The translations under genes were made by a program, and so were the position numbers. A stretch of DNA of 64,000 bases from Deltaproteobacteria bacterium (GTDB lineage: Bacteria > Myxococcota_C > UBA6777): contig PCBK01000098.1 of assembly GCA_002731275.1 (NCBI GenBank), forward strand, positions 1 through 64,000, given 5' to 3'. Below the pieces are notes generated by a model. The model saw nothing but the letters and a program-made list of their open reading frames with translations. It was not told the origin of the DNA and made no database searches. This document shows, one piece after another, positions 17,642 through 26,154 of this stretch (position 1 is its first letter; each line of letters opens with the position of its first letter).

Positions 17642-19471
17642 TTAGTGAGTGGGGAGGAGGGGACCACAGAGAGGCGTGAGATCGATCTCTAGCGCGACGA
17701 TGGGGTGAGTCAGGCGCAGCTTCTCCAGCACCGAAGGATGAATTTCACCCATTACACCCAATTTATGTTCGTTCCAGTGGATCTCTGCGACACGTCCAGG
17801 GAGCATTCCCGGATGTTGACTGACCTTAAAGGTGAAGTGCATACCCATCTCATGTCCGAGCGCTTCGCAGAGAGCTTTGATGTCCGCAAAGCCCACCTCA
17901 GAGTCGATGATCCCCGCGGAGAGATGAACTTCTTCGATTGGCAACTCTTGTCCTTCGACACGTCGAACAACATCGTCGACCTCGAAGAGCCTTTGGGGTA
18001 GGCCTTGTCCGCGGTTGAGCGCGAACAACTTGAGGAGTTGAGGCATCAGCGAGGTGCGCAAGAGCGTCTGCTCAACAGAAGCGGGGTGTTTGATCAGGAC
18101 AGCTTCATCTGGATCGTCGAGGTTGAGCAGGTCATATTGCTCCTCGGCGTTACTCAGGATGAGGCTCATCACCTCGAAGAAGCCAAGTCCTGTCATCGTG
18201 TTGCGTGCTCTGTTTGCGATGACGCGCTCGGGACGTTCTTGCGCGACAGTCATCGTTGGGACGAGCACTGGGACGATGTTTTGGTAGCCGTAAGCGATCG
18301 CGAGATCTTCCATGAGATCGACTTCGTGCATGAGGTCGTTGCGGTAAGAGGCGACAGTGACTTCGAGGAAGCCTTCGCCATCTTTGTGTGGTCCAACTTG
18401 GTGTCTCATTTGGCGCAGGAGACCCATCGCTTTTTCGTCGTCGAGAGGGATACCGATCAAGCGAGAGCAGGCAGCGACGTCAAAGCGAAAGACCTCTTTT
18501 TCGAGGCTAGGGGTTTGCACTTTCTCTTTGGGCAACTGGACCTCGACGCGTTCGGCTTTTGCACCTGGAAACAGCTCAAGCATGGAGGTGACGATGGTGT
18601 GAAGTGTCTTGGTGACAGCCTTCTGTGTGATCCCTGTTACATCGATGAAGACGTCTTTTGTGTCGATGGTCACGCGCGTCTCATGTGAGTTGATGATCGG
18701 AGGCATCGACAAGACTTGTTCGTTTGCGTCGATAAGCATGGGGACGTGGGTGTAACCATCGAGTAGGTTGGCGAATGCGACCCCTTTGGGGTGCGTTTCG
18801 AGGACCTCTTGGGGCGTCTGCTGTTGGTCGGGGACAAACAAGGGTGTAAAGCGGAGACCTTCTCGCTCAACAGCCGTATATTTTAGGGGGCCGTTGATCG
18901 TCGAGAGGTCATAGACGCCGATAGAGGCGAGTTTTCTGTTTCGACCAAGCGCCCAGTGTAAGTTCTCTTGGAGCTTCATCACGAGGCGGAGGCTGAAGTC
19001 GTCAAAGGAGAGCCCTCTGATGACTGCGCAGCCGATGTATGGGCGGTAGGAAGACTCTTCTTGTACGATTGGATCGACGGTCAGTGAGAGCTGCGCGTCT
19101 CCAATTTGGTAGTCTGGGAGTCCCGTTTTCAAGTCGAGGAGACCGCGAAGCGCGCGGCTCAAGCCGCCTGGGTCGAAGATGTCAGGGCGGACGGGGAGCA
19201 GGTCCATACGGACGACATCTTCGTTGCCAAGATCGCTCCAAAAGTCGGCTTTGTCATCTGTATGACCGCACTCTGTGCAGCGGTTGGGCATCTCTTCGTT
19301 GAGTGTGAGCTCGCGCAAGTTGTTGCAAACGTTACATTGAATACGTCTGATCTGCGTGAACTCCTCGATATCACAGCCGAGCTGTTCGAGGCGTAGCTCC
19401 ATCTCTTCGTTAGAGAGCTGTGTATTGAGGCGACGATTGAGGTCTTCGATAGGGATAGCGACTACTGGCAT
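17642..19471 (-). CDS. pheT: Phenylalanyl-tRNA synthetase beta subunit, archaeal/eukaryotic type, with zinc-ribbon insert
   Basis: The 609-residue protein is far shorter than the roughly 800-residue bacterial PheT and lacks the N-terminal EMAP-like and C-terminal anticodon-binding (FDX-ACB) domains. It matches the archaeal form: N-terminal MPVVAIPIEDLNRRL, LLPVRPDIFDPGGLSRALRG, the B3/B4-like region, a B5 domain, and a catalytic-like end at LGVMGEIHPSVLEKL. Unusual is CNVC at 46-49 and CTEC at 65-68, a CxxC-x15-CxxC zinc-ribbon candidate inserted early in the protein. The ATG at 19471 overlaps the pheS stop by 10 nt and has AAGGAG 8 nt upstream, so translation is coupled. Confidence 0.9.
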   Translation of the reverse strand: MPVVAIPIEDLNRRLNTQLSNEEMELRLEQLGCDIEEFTQIRRIQCNVCNNLRELTLNEEMPNRCTECGHTDDKADFWSDLGNEDVVRMDLLPVRPDIFDPGGLSRALRGLLDLKTGLPDYQIGDAQLSLTVDPIVQEESSYRPYIGCAVIRGLSFDDFSLRLVMKLQENLHWALGRNRKLASIGVYDLSTINGPLKYTAVEREGLRFTPLFVPDQQQTPQEVLETHPKGVAFANLLDGYTHVPMLIDANEQVLSMPPIINSHETRVTIDTKDVFIDVTGITQKAVTKTLHTIVTSMLELFPGAKAERVEVQLPKEKVQTPSLEKEVFRFDVAACSRLIGIPLDDEKAMGLLRQMRHQVGPHKDGEGFLEVTVASYRNDLMHEVDLMEDLAIAYGYQNIVPVLVPTMTVAQERPERVIANRARNTMTGLGFFEVMSLILSNAEEQYDLLNLDDPDEAVLIKHPASVEQTLLRTSLMPQLLKLFALNRGQGLPQRLFEVDDVVRRVEGQELPIEEVHLSAGIIDSEVGFADIKALCEALGHEMGMHFTFKVSQHPGMLPGRVAEIHWNEHKLGVMGEIHPSVLEKLRLTHPIVALEIDLTPLCGPLLPTH

Positions 19472-20997
19472 AACGCAAGCTCCTTCAACCAGTCGAGTTG
19501 GCTCAGATAGAGGTGGCGGATATCTTCTACGCGGTAACGGATCATGGCGAGACGTTCGAGTCCAAGACCCCACGCGAGGACAGGGACATTGACGCCTGCT
19601 GGGCGGATGACTTCTGGGCGGAAGACGCCTGCACCACCAAGCTCAAACCACTCTTTGCGTCCGGGCATACGGACGAAGACCTCAACGGAAGGCTCTGTGT
19701 AGGGGAAGAAGGCTGGACGGAATTTGATCTCTTCAAAGCCCATCTGTCTGTAGAACTCTGTCAGTGTCCCGAGCAAGTGGGCGAAGCTCGCGTGCTCATC
19801 GACGATAATACCGTCAACTTGGTGGAATTCGGGCAAGTGCTTGTAGTCGATCGTCTCACGACGGAAGACGCGCCCAACACAGAACACCTTTTGGGGTGGG
19901 TTGGGGTTTTTGTGACAAGCTTCGACGGTGACGGCTGTGGTGTGGGTCCGAAGGACGACCTGCTTGGCTTTCTCTTCGTCCCAGTCGTAACGCCAACCTG
20001 TCGAACCTGTTTCACCACCATCTTCGTGGATTTGTCGAATGGTCTCGACCAGTTCTTTGTCTGGAAGGCTGAATGTGCCGGGATTGGCGCAGTAAAATGT
20101 GTCTTGCATTTCGCGCGCAGGGTGATCTTGGGGTTGGAATAACGCGTCGAAGTCCCAGAAGGCGCTCTCGACGTAGGGGCCACGGATCTCTGTGAAGCCC
20201 ATGTTAAGGAACGCGCGGCGTGTCTCTTCGAGGACACGTCGGAGAGGGTGTGCCTTTCCTGCGTACACAGGAGCGGTGTCGAGCTGAATGTCGTACTCGC
20301 GGAAGGTGACGTTTTTCCACTCACCAGAGAGCATCATCTCTTCAGTCAGCTGGTTGACGAGTTTGATCTCTTCCACGCCATCTTTGAGCAGCTGTCGACC
20401 TGTCTCTGTCAGGCGGACGGAGCGTTGTTTACGTGTACGAGTCTTGGCATATCCACGTGAACGAAGGCCTTTGAGTACGTTCTTGTTGGCTTTGCTGTTG
20501 GCTTCTTCGCTGTTGAGCAAGATGGTCCCGTTGGACTCTCCGAGTCGCCGCAGGAGGGCTTCGTCAGCTTGCTCCGCGTCGATGTCTGCGTCTTGTGGTG
20601 CGAGGGCTTTGCCTTCTTTGCGGGCGTATCCTTTGGAGAGGACGAAGCGCAGCGTTTTACCAACTTCTTGTGGACCAACGCCCAGGGCACCAGCGATGTC
20701 TGGTGTACCCATCGCCTCGCCTTTCTCTTGGAGTAGCTTGGCGATGCGTTTTTCAAGGAGGGGTTCATTCGAAGCGAGCAAAGCTTGTCCAGCTTCTTCG
20801 AGGGTCAACTCTTCGAATTCGTCTTCTTGTATGTCGATCAGTGATTCTTCTGAAAATCCGGTGCAAACGGCGCTCACTTTTGATTGATCAAGATCGAGTG
20901 TGGTCGCTAGCTCGGTCATTTTGTGCCAGGTCTCTGCGTCGGCCTTGCCCAAGTGGGTCAGGAGCTTGTACGCATGACTTTGCAATTGGCGCTTCAT
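19462..20997 (-). CDS. pheS: Phenylalanyl-tRNA synthetase alpha subunit, archaeal/eukaryotic type
   Basis: The 511-residue protein has an N-terminal region of about 230 residues with winged-helix character and a class II catalytic core of the archaeal type. It shows HPLRRVLEETRRAFLNMGF, then GPYVESAFWDFDALFQPQD, motif 2 as VFRRETIDYKHLPEFHQVDG, and motif 3 as VLAWGLGLERLAMIRY. Bacterial PheS proteins are about 330-350 residues with a coiled-coil N-terminus, which is absent here. With PheT it charges tRNA-Phe. AAAGGA at suitable distance supports the ATG at 20997; an upstream in-frame start at 21087 also exists. Confidence 0.9.
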   Translation of the reverse strand: MKRQLQSHAYKLLTHLGKADAETWHKMTELATTLDLDQSKVSAVCTGFSEESLIDIQEDEFEELTLEEAGQALLASNEPLLEKRIAKLLQEKGEAMGTPDIAGALGVGPQEVGKTLRFVLSKGYARKEGKALAPQDADIDAEQADEALLRRLGESNGTILLNSEEANSKANKNVLKGLRSRGYAKTRTRKQRSVRLTETGRQLLKDGVEEIKLVNQLTEEMMLSGEWKNVTFREYDIQLDTAPVYAGKAHPLRRVLEETRRAFLNMGFTEIRGPYVESAFWDFDALFQPQDHPAREMQDTFYCANPGTFSLPDKELVETIRQIHEDGGETGSTGWRYDWDEEKAKQVVLRTHTTAVTVEACHKNPNPPQKVFCVGRVFRRETIDYKHLPEFHQVDGIIVDEHASFAHLLGTLTEFYRQMGFEEIKFRPAFFPYTEPSVEVFVRMPGRKEWFELGGAGVFRPEVIRPAGVNVPVLAWGLGLERLAMIRYRVEDIRHLYLSQLDWLKELALCQ

Positions 20998-21494
20998 TCC
21001 TTCGTTCCTTTCATCTCTGTGCAGTCGACCGGGATATTGTGCGGTGAGATTGCGCAGAGCTTCTAGAAGTTCTCTCACAAATCCCATATGTTCAGCACGG
21101 CTGTATGGGATGTATCGTTTTATTGTAGATGATATATATTTGGTTGAGTTCGTATGTCTCGACGAAAGCCAGTTCTATTGGCTACTCAAATGGATAGAAT
21201 TCGTCAAGCTCGTGGGCGCCACCCACGCGAGAAAGAACACGCCAAAATGCCCCCATTGTCGCTGTGTTCTTTGATTGTTTGCTTGACTCCCGTCCATACC
21301 TATCGTCCTGACCACTTTTTTCTTGGAGTGTCCCTGTAGGGCAGATACGCAACAGTGTATCCATTCTGTAGGAGGATGCAACCGATCTTTTTGATGTTTG
21401 TCAGCGAAGAGCAGGGTGCTGGTTTTGAAGTCGGAGATTTTGTCGTTTGAGGAGGAGCTCTCTTTGGTGAGGCCGGAATCTTGGGGGAAGAGAG
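20998..21494. other. 497-nt gap upstream of pheS with one hairpin
   Basis: A hairpin at 21209-21231 (CTCGTGGG paired with CCCACGCGAG with one bulged base) is the clearest structure. On the minus strand a TACAAT hexamer near 21127 could be the -10 of the pheS promoter, without a good -35. A 61-residue plus-strand frame (21154-21339) has no ribosome binding site and no recognisable content. I found no T-box features. Confidence 0.3.
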
Positions 21495-22229
21495 TTATTG
21501 GTTTTGTCCGGCTTTACAGGTCTCATCGCCGTAGCATCGTTTACAAAATTGGCTTGTCACGGCATCTGAGCCAAGGGGTTCTACAGGACGTCCTGTGAAG
21601 TCGAGTGTGGTAGAGGCTTGTACTTTGGGGTCCGTGTCACGCAGGATGAGTTTTCCCTTGAGGGTGTCACCCACGCCGTCGTTATCTGTGTCGAGTACCT
21701 GACCAGAGAAGGTCGTTTTGACAGTGTCCTGGTCATTGTCATAACTCCAGGTAAACTGTGTGGCGTCGCCGATCTTTTCGATCTTGATGCTCTCTGGAGG
21801 CAGGTAACTCTGCCATTGTGTGAGATTGAGGATGGTGTTGCTTTGGGTGCTTTTGAGTTGGAAGTTAAATTGGATGCATCGGATGTATTGGAATCCTGTT
21901 TTGGAGTCCGTGCGGATCTCGATGTGCCAAGTGGACTTGGGTTGGGCTGGCGTGGTCAACTGCCAATGTCCAAGTTTTGCGGTTACTTCGTCTTTTTGCC
22001 CATTGCAGTTTTCATCAACGCCGTTGCCAATGGTTTCATTGGCGAGTTGGTTGATCTTGGGATCATTATCATTACAGTCACGTCCTCCGTGACGAGGAGA
22101 TGGAAATCCATCTCCATCTGCGTCTGCGAGGGGACGAGGTGTTTCAGGAGGGGGAGCTTGTCCACATCCTACCTGAAAGATAAACAAAACAGATGTAATC
22201 AGAGCAATACGCCAACACAAAGCCTTCAT
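21495..22229 (-). CDS. Lipoprotein with MopE-type metal-binding motif
   Basis: The 244-residue protein has a lipobox ending FQVGC, then a Pro-rich spacer and one DADGDGFPSPRHGGRDCND unit followed by DENCNGQKDE, the calcium-binding-like motif also seen in the gene at 1-2095. The rest is beta-rich with a second acidic loop DTDNDGVGD of thrombospondin type 3 character and a CKRCYGDETC cluster near the C-terminus. Probably outer-membrane-anchored. GGGAGG lies 10 nt before the ATG. Function unknown. Confidence 0.75.
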   Translation of the reverse strand: MKALCWRIALITSVLFIFQVGCGQAPPPETPRPLADADGDGFPSPRHGGRDCNDNDPKINQLANETIGNGVDENCNGQKDEVTAKLGHWQLTTPAQPKSTWHIEIRTDSKTGFQYIRCIQFNFQLKSTQSNTILNLTQWQSYLPPESIKIEKIGDATQFTWSYDNDQDTVKTTFSGQVLDTDNDGVGDTLKGKLILRDTDPKVQASTTLDFTGRPVEPLGSDAVTSQFCKRCYGDETCKAGQNQ

Positions 22230-22289
22230 AAAAGATATCCTCCCAGATCAATTGGATCCTGTACACAAGCATATGTGTAATGTCTGTTT

Positions 22290-22319
22290 TCTATAGCACT
22301 CTTTCGATGAAAACGACAA
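22290..22319 (-). promoter_or_regulatory. Candidate promoter of the MopE-type lipoprotein
   Basis: On the minus strand TTGTCG (22319-22314), an 18-nt spacer and TATAGA (22295-22290). The -35 hexamer is the same as in the ATPase-pair promoter. Confidence 0.4.
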
Positions 22320-22495
22320 GAACCCTCAAAAAAGGAGGGCGATCGTGACACAGAGAGAATGCCAAGGGATCCATTGATGTGTGTTCTTCTCGGTTGTCCT
22401 TGCATCTATCCTAGGACGATTGGGGAGAAACTTCAAGATCTGTTTCGTGGGAAATTGAAAAGGTAGGGAGGGGATGAGGAGGGGATGAGGAGGTG

Positions 22496-24952
22496 TTATC
22501 CGCGTTGATGTTTTTTGCGAAGTCCCAACCACAAGAGCGCAAACAAACCGAGGAGGAAGAATCCTTGCGCAGGTTCTTGGTGGCTGGTTTGGCAACCACA
22601 TGCGGTGTTGGCCTCTGGGGGAAGTTGTGTGGCGTCTTTTTGCCAGTCGACTTGTTGTGTCGTCACATTACCTTGGGGGTCAATTGTGCGGACTTCGACT
22701 TTTTTGCCCTTGGAGAGCTCGTTGTAGGAGATGGTGTCATTGTCGCGAAGAACTTTCCACTCACCTTTGTCGAGGCGGTACATGGTCTCGATGTCGGTCT
22801 GTGCTGCGACGTTGTCATCCGTGCGGACAGTCAAGCCACGGCTGGACACACTCGTCGTGACTTTCGGTGCTGTGTAGTCGACATACAGTGCTGTCCATCC
22901 ATCGGTATGTGCGGACGCTGCAGGGTAGTCTTTGAGTCTAGAGCGGACGCTGATTACGTGACGTCCTTGCAGGACAAACTGAGGACTTTCGATACGATGT
23001 GTGCGCCCTGCGCGGAAGTATCCCCACATACCTTTGTTGATCTTAAAGGAGTACTCTCGTTTGGGATCGTAGTTGTGGATGGTGACTTGTGTGGAGGGGA
23101 ACTCCGTTACGTGCTGACGATCTTTGATCTGTGTGCGGAAGTTTGTTGGGTAGTGGATTTTGCTCGCGGTCATGTCGACCGAGAGTGATGGAAGTTGTGG
23201 TGTTCCTTTGGGGGCTACTGAGAGATCCGCATACAACGCGAGGAATTTGTACAGCTTGGGATTGTCTGTGCGTGCGACCTGTCCGGTGATCGATTGGAGA
23301 CTGATGCGGAAGCCTGAGACGTCTGGGAGATCAAACTCCTGGCCACCAAGTGAGCCTGCGAGAGCGGGGAGGGCCGACTTCAGGAGTGTCTCAAGACCTG
23401 ACGCCATTTTGGTAGGATCTTCTTTGAGAATGTGTGAGTTTTCGACTGTGGGGTTGGTCATAGAGGAGCCGAGATCACCCATGACGAGACCGACTTTGTT
23501 ACCTGGGCGAACCTCCAGACCGATGGGGAGGGAGAGATCCACGCGATAGGTGAAGAGTCGGATCCATCGATCGTGGAGCATCAAGAAAAAGTCAAAGCCG
23601 AGGCGTGGGACGGCCAACTCCAAGAGAGGCTGATCGATCACTTTTTCCCCTTTGGCGTTGGTCTTGAATGTCCCTTTCCCGATTTTGAACTCGGGTGGTT
23701 GAGACGGACGCAAGGCGATGTACATGGGGGAGTCTTTGGTCAACTTGAGGAGTGATGGACTGATCAGGGCACCGAGACCTTGCGCGTTGAGCACACCTGC
23801 GATCTGTGGGCTGAGGGACTCATCAATGTTTACACAAAGCAGGCCACCTTTGTATATGTCCCTACTGGCAGCGTCAAAAAAGACCTGTGAGAGAACGAGA
23901 CCCATCATGTAGTTTTTGCCGTCTGGTGTTTTGGCTGGGAAGGAGTAGGCTGGTGGCTTGGGAAGCGCGGGGAAGGTCTTTTTGGGTACACATGAATGCC
24001 ATTTTGAGTCTGTACCACCGAGCGCACCCAAGAAAATACCTTCTGCGTTGGCGCTGGCTGTCGAACCCATAAAGACAGAGAAGAGCATCTTGTTGCTGCT
24101 CTTGTTCCCAAATGAACCGAGGAGACTGGAGACGTCTGTTTGGCCTTCTGTCCCGATGGGCATGGGAAGGCAGCTTCCACCTTGATTACACGTTCCGCCT
24201 TTACAGGTCGAGCCTGTTGGGCAATCGGCCTGGGCCTGACAAGACATACAACTCAAGCCACTGAGCGCGTCTTTGAGCGCTTTGTCGATCTGTTTTTGGA
24301 TGGTGCTTTTAAACAAACCTTTGAGCAGGTTGGCGGCTTTACAAGCGAGGTTTCCGCTGATCTTGAAGTCGCTGCTGTTGATCGTGATATCTGGTTGGCC
24401 GATATTGAGCTTGAGGTGCTTGTTGCGGTTGTCGATCCCAAATCCAATGGCGACTTTGATGTCCCGATTTTTAATCGAGGCTGTGACATCGCACTTGACA
24501 GTCACAAGGAGAACCTTTTGCTTGATCTGGATTTTACTGGAGCTGATATTGACATTCAACTTGACATTTAGCTTGTTGGGAGCTGCGGGAGTCAGTTGAA
24601 GTTTGTTGATCTTACCTGTGACTTTACAAGGATTTGACTTGGAGCCATTGGTGCAGATTTTGCCGTTATTTTGGATGTCAAAAGACAGGCCGTTTGGCAA
24701 AAATTGTTTGATCAGGAGTTGGTTGTTGTTCTCGATGAATTGCAGGGCTCGCCTCGTGAGCGCGACCTGTCCAACGCCTCCTATCTTTTTGGCTTGTGGA
24801 AAGCCTCCAGGGATAGGTTCAGCGCAGCTACAGCCGCCCGATGACGAGCCTTGTGAGCAGCCAATGGCCGTCATCATAAGGAGCAAAAGCCAAAAGGATG
24901 ATAACCGTCTCTTTCGAGCGTCTCCGACAGCATTCCGGTGTCCAAACATCAT
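22496..24952 (-). CDS. Large exported protein with N-terminal lipobox and MYXO-CTERM-like C-terminal anchor
   Basis: The 818-residue protein has a leader ending MMTAIGC, a likely lipidation site, then a Ser/Gly/Cys-rich linker. The body contains beta-rich regions with alternating hydrophobic residues (about 80-230), a CMSCQAQADCPTGSTC cluster near 245, and Ig-like strands towards the C-terminus. The end, ACGCQTSHQEPAQGFF, a hydrophobic segment, then RKKHQRG, matches the tripartite MYXO-CTERM sorting signal: Cys motif, membrane segment, basic tail. Such signals are processed by myxosortase-type proteases in Myxococcota. GAGGA before the ATG at 24952 sets the start; the longest frame begins at 25027. 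Function unknown. Confidence 0.75.
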   Translation of the reverse strand: MMFGHRNAVGDARKRRLSSFWLLLLMMTAIGCSQGSSSGGCSCAEPIPGGFPQAKKIGGVGQVALTRRALQFIENNNQLLIKQFLPNGLSFDIQNNGKICTNGSKSNPCKVTGKINKLQLTPAAPNKLNVKLNVNISSSKIQIKQKVLLVTVKCDVTASIKNRDIKVAIGFGIDNRNKHLKLNIGQPDITINSSDFKISGNLACKAANLLKGLFKSTIQKQIDKALKDALSGLSCMSCQAQADCPTGSTCKGGTCNQGGSCLPMPIGTEGQTDVSSLLGSFGNKSSNKMLFSVFMGSTASANAEGIFLGALGGTDSKWHSCVPKKTFPALPKPPAYSFPAKTPDGKNYMMGLVLSQVFFDAASRDIYKGGLLCVNIDESLSPQIAGVLNAQGLGALISPSLLKLTKDSPMYIALRPSQPPEFKIGKGTFKTNAKGEKVIDQPLLELAVPRLGFDFFLMLHDRWIRLFTYRVDLSLPIGLEVRPGNKVGLVMGDLGSSMTNPTVENSHILKEDPTKMASGLETLLKSALPALAGSLGGQEFDLPDVSGFRISLQSITGQVARTDNPKLYKFLALYADLSVAPKGTPQLPSLSVDMTASKIHYPTNFRTQIKDRQHVTEFPSTQVTIHNYDPKREYSFKINKGMWGYFRAGRTHRIESPQFVLQGRHVISVRSRLKDYPAASAHTDGWTALYVDYTAPKVTTSVSSRGLTVRTDDNVAAQTDIETMYRLDKGEWKVLRDNDTISYNELSKGKKVEVRTIDPQGNVTTQQVDWQKDATQLPPEANTACGCQTSHQEPAQGFFLLGLFALLWLGLRKKHQRG

Positions 24953-25128
24953 GTTCTTCCTCAAAGTAAAAGCAAAATCCTGTAAACGCGTTTGATACAG
25001 TATGGAAGAAATTGAAAGGAAGATCAACGGTCTTCTTCCTTAAAAAGAAGTATGGTGTGTGTAGTGCACTTTGTTTCTCGCAAAAAATGCAGTAGGGTGT
25101 GTACTTTTTTTGGGATTTTGTTGAAAGA

Positions 25129-25147
25129 ATGGATGGGCATCATCCAT
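25129..25147 (+). other. Hairpin in the UbiA-gene leader
   Basis: ATGGATG (25129-25135) and CATCCAT (25141-25147) form a perfect 7-bp stem with a 5-nt loop, 53 nt upstream of the prenyltransferase start, within the 248-nt divergent gap 24953-25200. It may be an operator or leader structure. A weak minus-strand promoter (TTGATC, CATACT) serving the large protein lies near 25010. Confidence 0.25.
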
Positions 25148-25200
25148 CGATGCTTCGTGATTGATAGAACAAAGATAGACGCTCAATTTCTGGAGAGAAT

Positions 25201-26112
25201 ATGCTCATTGCACTGATTCGTACAATGCGTCCACACCAGTGGGCAAAAAATACGTTGATTTTTGGACCGTTGTTGTTTGGTCAAAAGCTGCTCGATGTGT
25301 CAGCCGTGACACGAAGCAGCCTGGGATTTGTGTTGTTTTGTTTCTTGGCGTCGAGCATTTACATTCTCAACGATGTCGTGGACGTCGAGAAGGACAAACT
25401 CCATCCGAAAAAGAAGCATCGCCCGATCCCTAGTGGCAAGTTACCGCTCTCTTTTGCTAGAAAGATATGGCCTTTCTTTGCGATCGGTGCGGTCGTTGGT
25501 GGATTCTTTCTCTCCCCTTACTTTGCGTTGATTTGTCTGTGTTATCTGGTGATGAACATTGGTTATTCTTTTCGTCTGAAGCGCGTGCCTTACCTGGATA
25601 TCATGATCATCGCGAGTGGATTTTTGCTGCGCGCGTTGGCCGGGATTTTGATCCTAGATGTCGCTATCTCCCGCTGGATTCTCCCGTGTACTTTCTTGCT
25701 CGCCCTCTATCTCGCGCTTGGAAAACGTCGCCATGAACTCTCCGCCCACGGCGAGCGAGCGACAAAGCAGCGCGATGTGTTGGCGTATTACGATATCGAA
25801 AAGACCGACCTGTTCTTGGGAATCATCGCGTCACTTACCGTGCTCGCGTATTGTGGATATACGCTCGATCCTGAGACGCTACGAAAATTTAAGACGCCTT
25901 TTCTGATCTACACGATTCCATTTATCGTCTTTGCGATCCTACGGTTTTTACAGCTGATTCAACGAGGCGTGAAGACCGAAAGTCCGACACAAGAATTGCT
26001 AAGGGATATCCCTTCGCTGTTAAATGTGGTATTGTGGGTTGTTGCGGTTATTTACATCATTTATTTCCAACCCGGTCACGAGTTGCTCAAAGCCTCAGGG
26101 TTGGGTGGGTAG
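25201..26112 (+). CDS. UbiA-family prenyltransferase, decaprenyl-phosphate phosphoribosyltransferase-like
   Basis: The 303-residue integral membrane protein has about nine hydrophobic segments. Its first Asp motif reads NDVVDVEKDKLHP, followed by KKKHRPIPSG, which is typical of the branch that transfers phosphoribose to a polyprenyl phosphate (DPPR synthase; Rv3806c-like). The second polar loop contains GKRRHELSAHGERATKQRDVL. It begins with RTMRPHQWAKN, also typical of that branch. The product would feed arabinose- or ribose-containing surface glycans. GGAG 5 nt before the ATG. No DprE-like epimerase is in the window. Confidence 0.8.
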   Translation: MLIALIRTMRPHQWAKNTLIFGPLLFGQKLLDVSAVTRSSLGFVLFCFLASSIYILNDVVDVEKDKLHPKKKHRPIPSGKLPLSFARKIWPFFAIGAVVGGFFLSPYFALICLCYLVMNIGYSFRLKRVPYLDIMIIASGFLLRALAGILILDVAISRWILPCTFLLALYLALGKRRHELSAHGERATKQRDVLAYYDIEKTDLFLGIIASLTVLAYCGYTLDPETLRKFKTPFLIYTIPFIVFAILRFLQLIQRGVKTESPTQELLRDIPSLLNVVLWVVAVIYIIYFQPGHELLKASGLGG

Positions 26113-26154
26113 TGACGCGTTTATCGTGCGATTTATCGAAGGAGTCGGGCAGAT

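Noticed and set aside
18005-18688. 227-codon plus-strand frame opposite pheT
   Set aside because: pheT is certain; the antisense frame has an acidic, domain-free sequence typical of shadow frames.
20998-21494. T-box or Phe-responsive leader for pheST
   Set aside because: No T-box sequence, no Phe-rich leader peptide and no terminator/antiterminator pair could be seen; only one simple hairpin.
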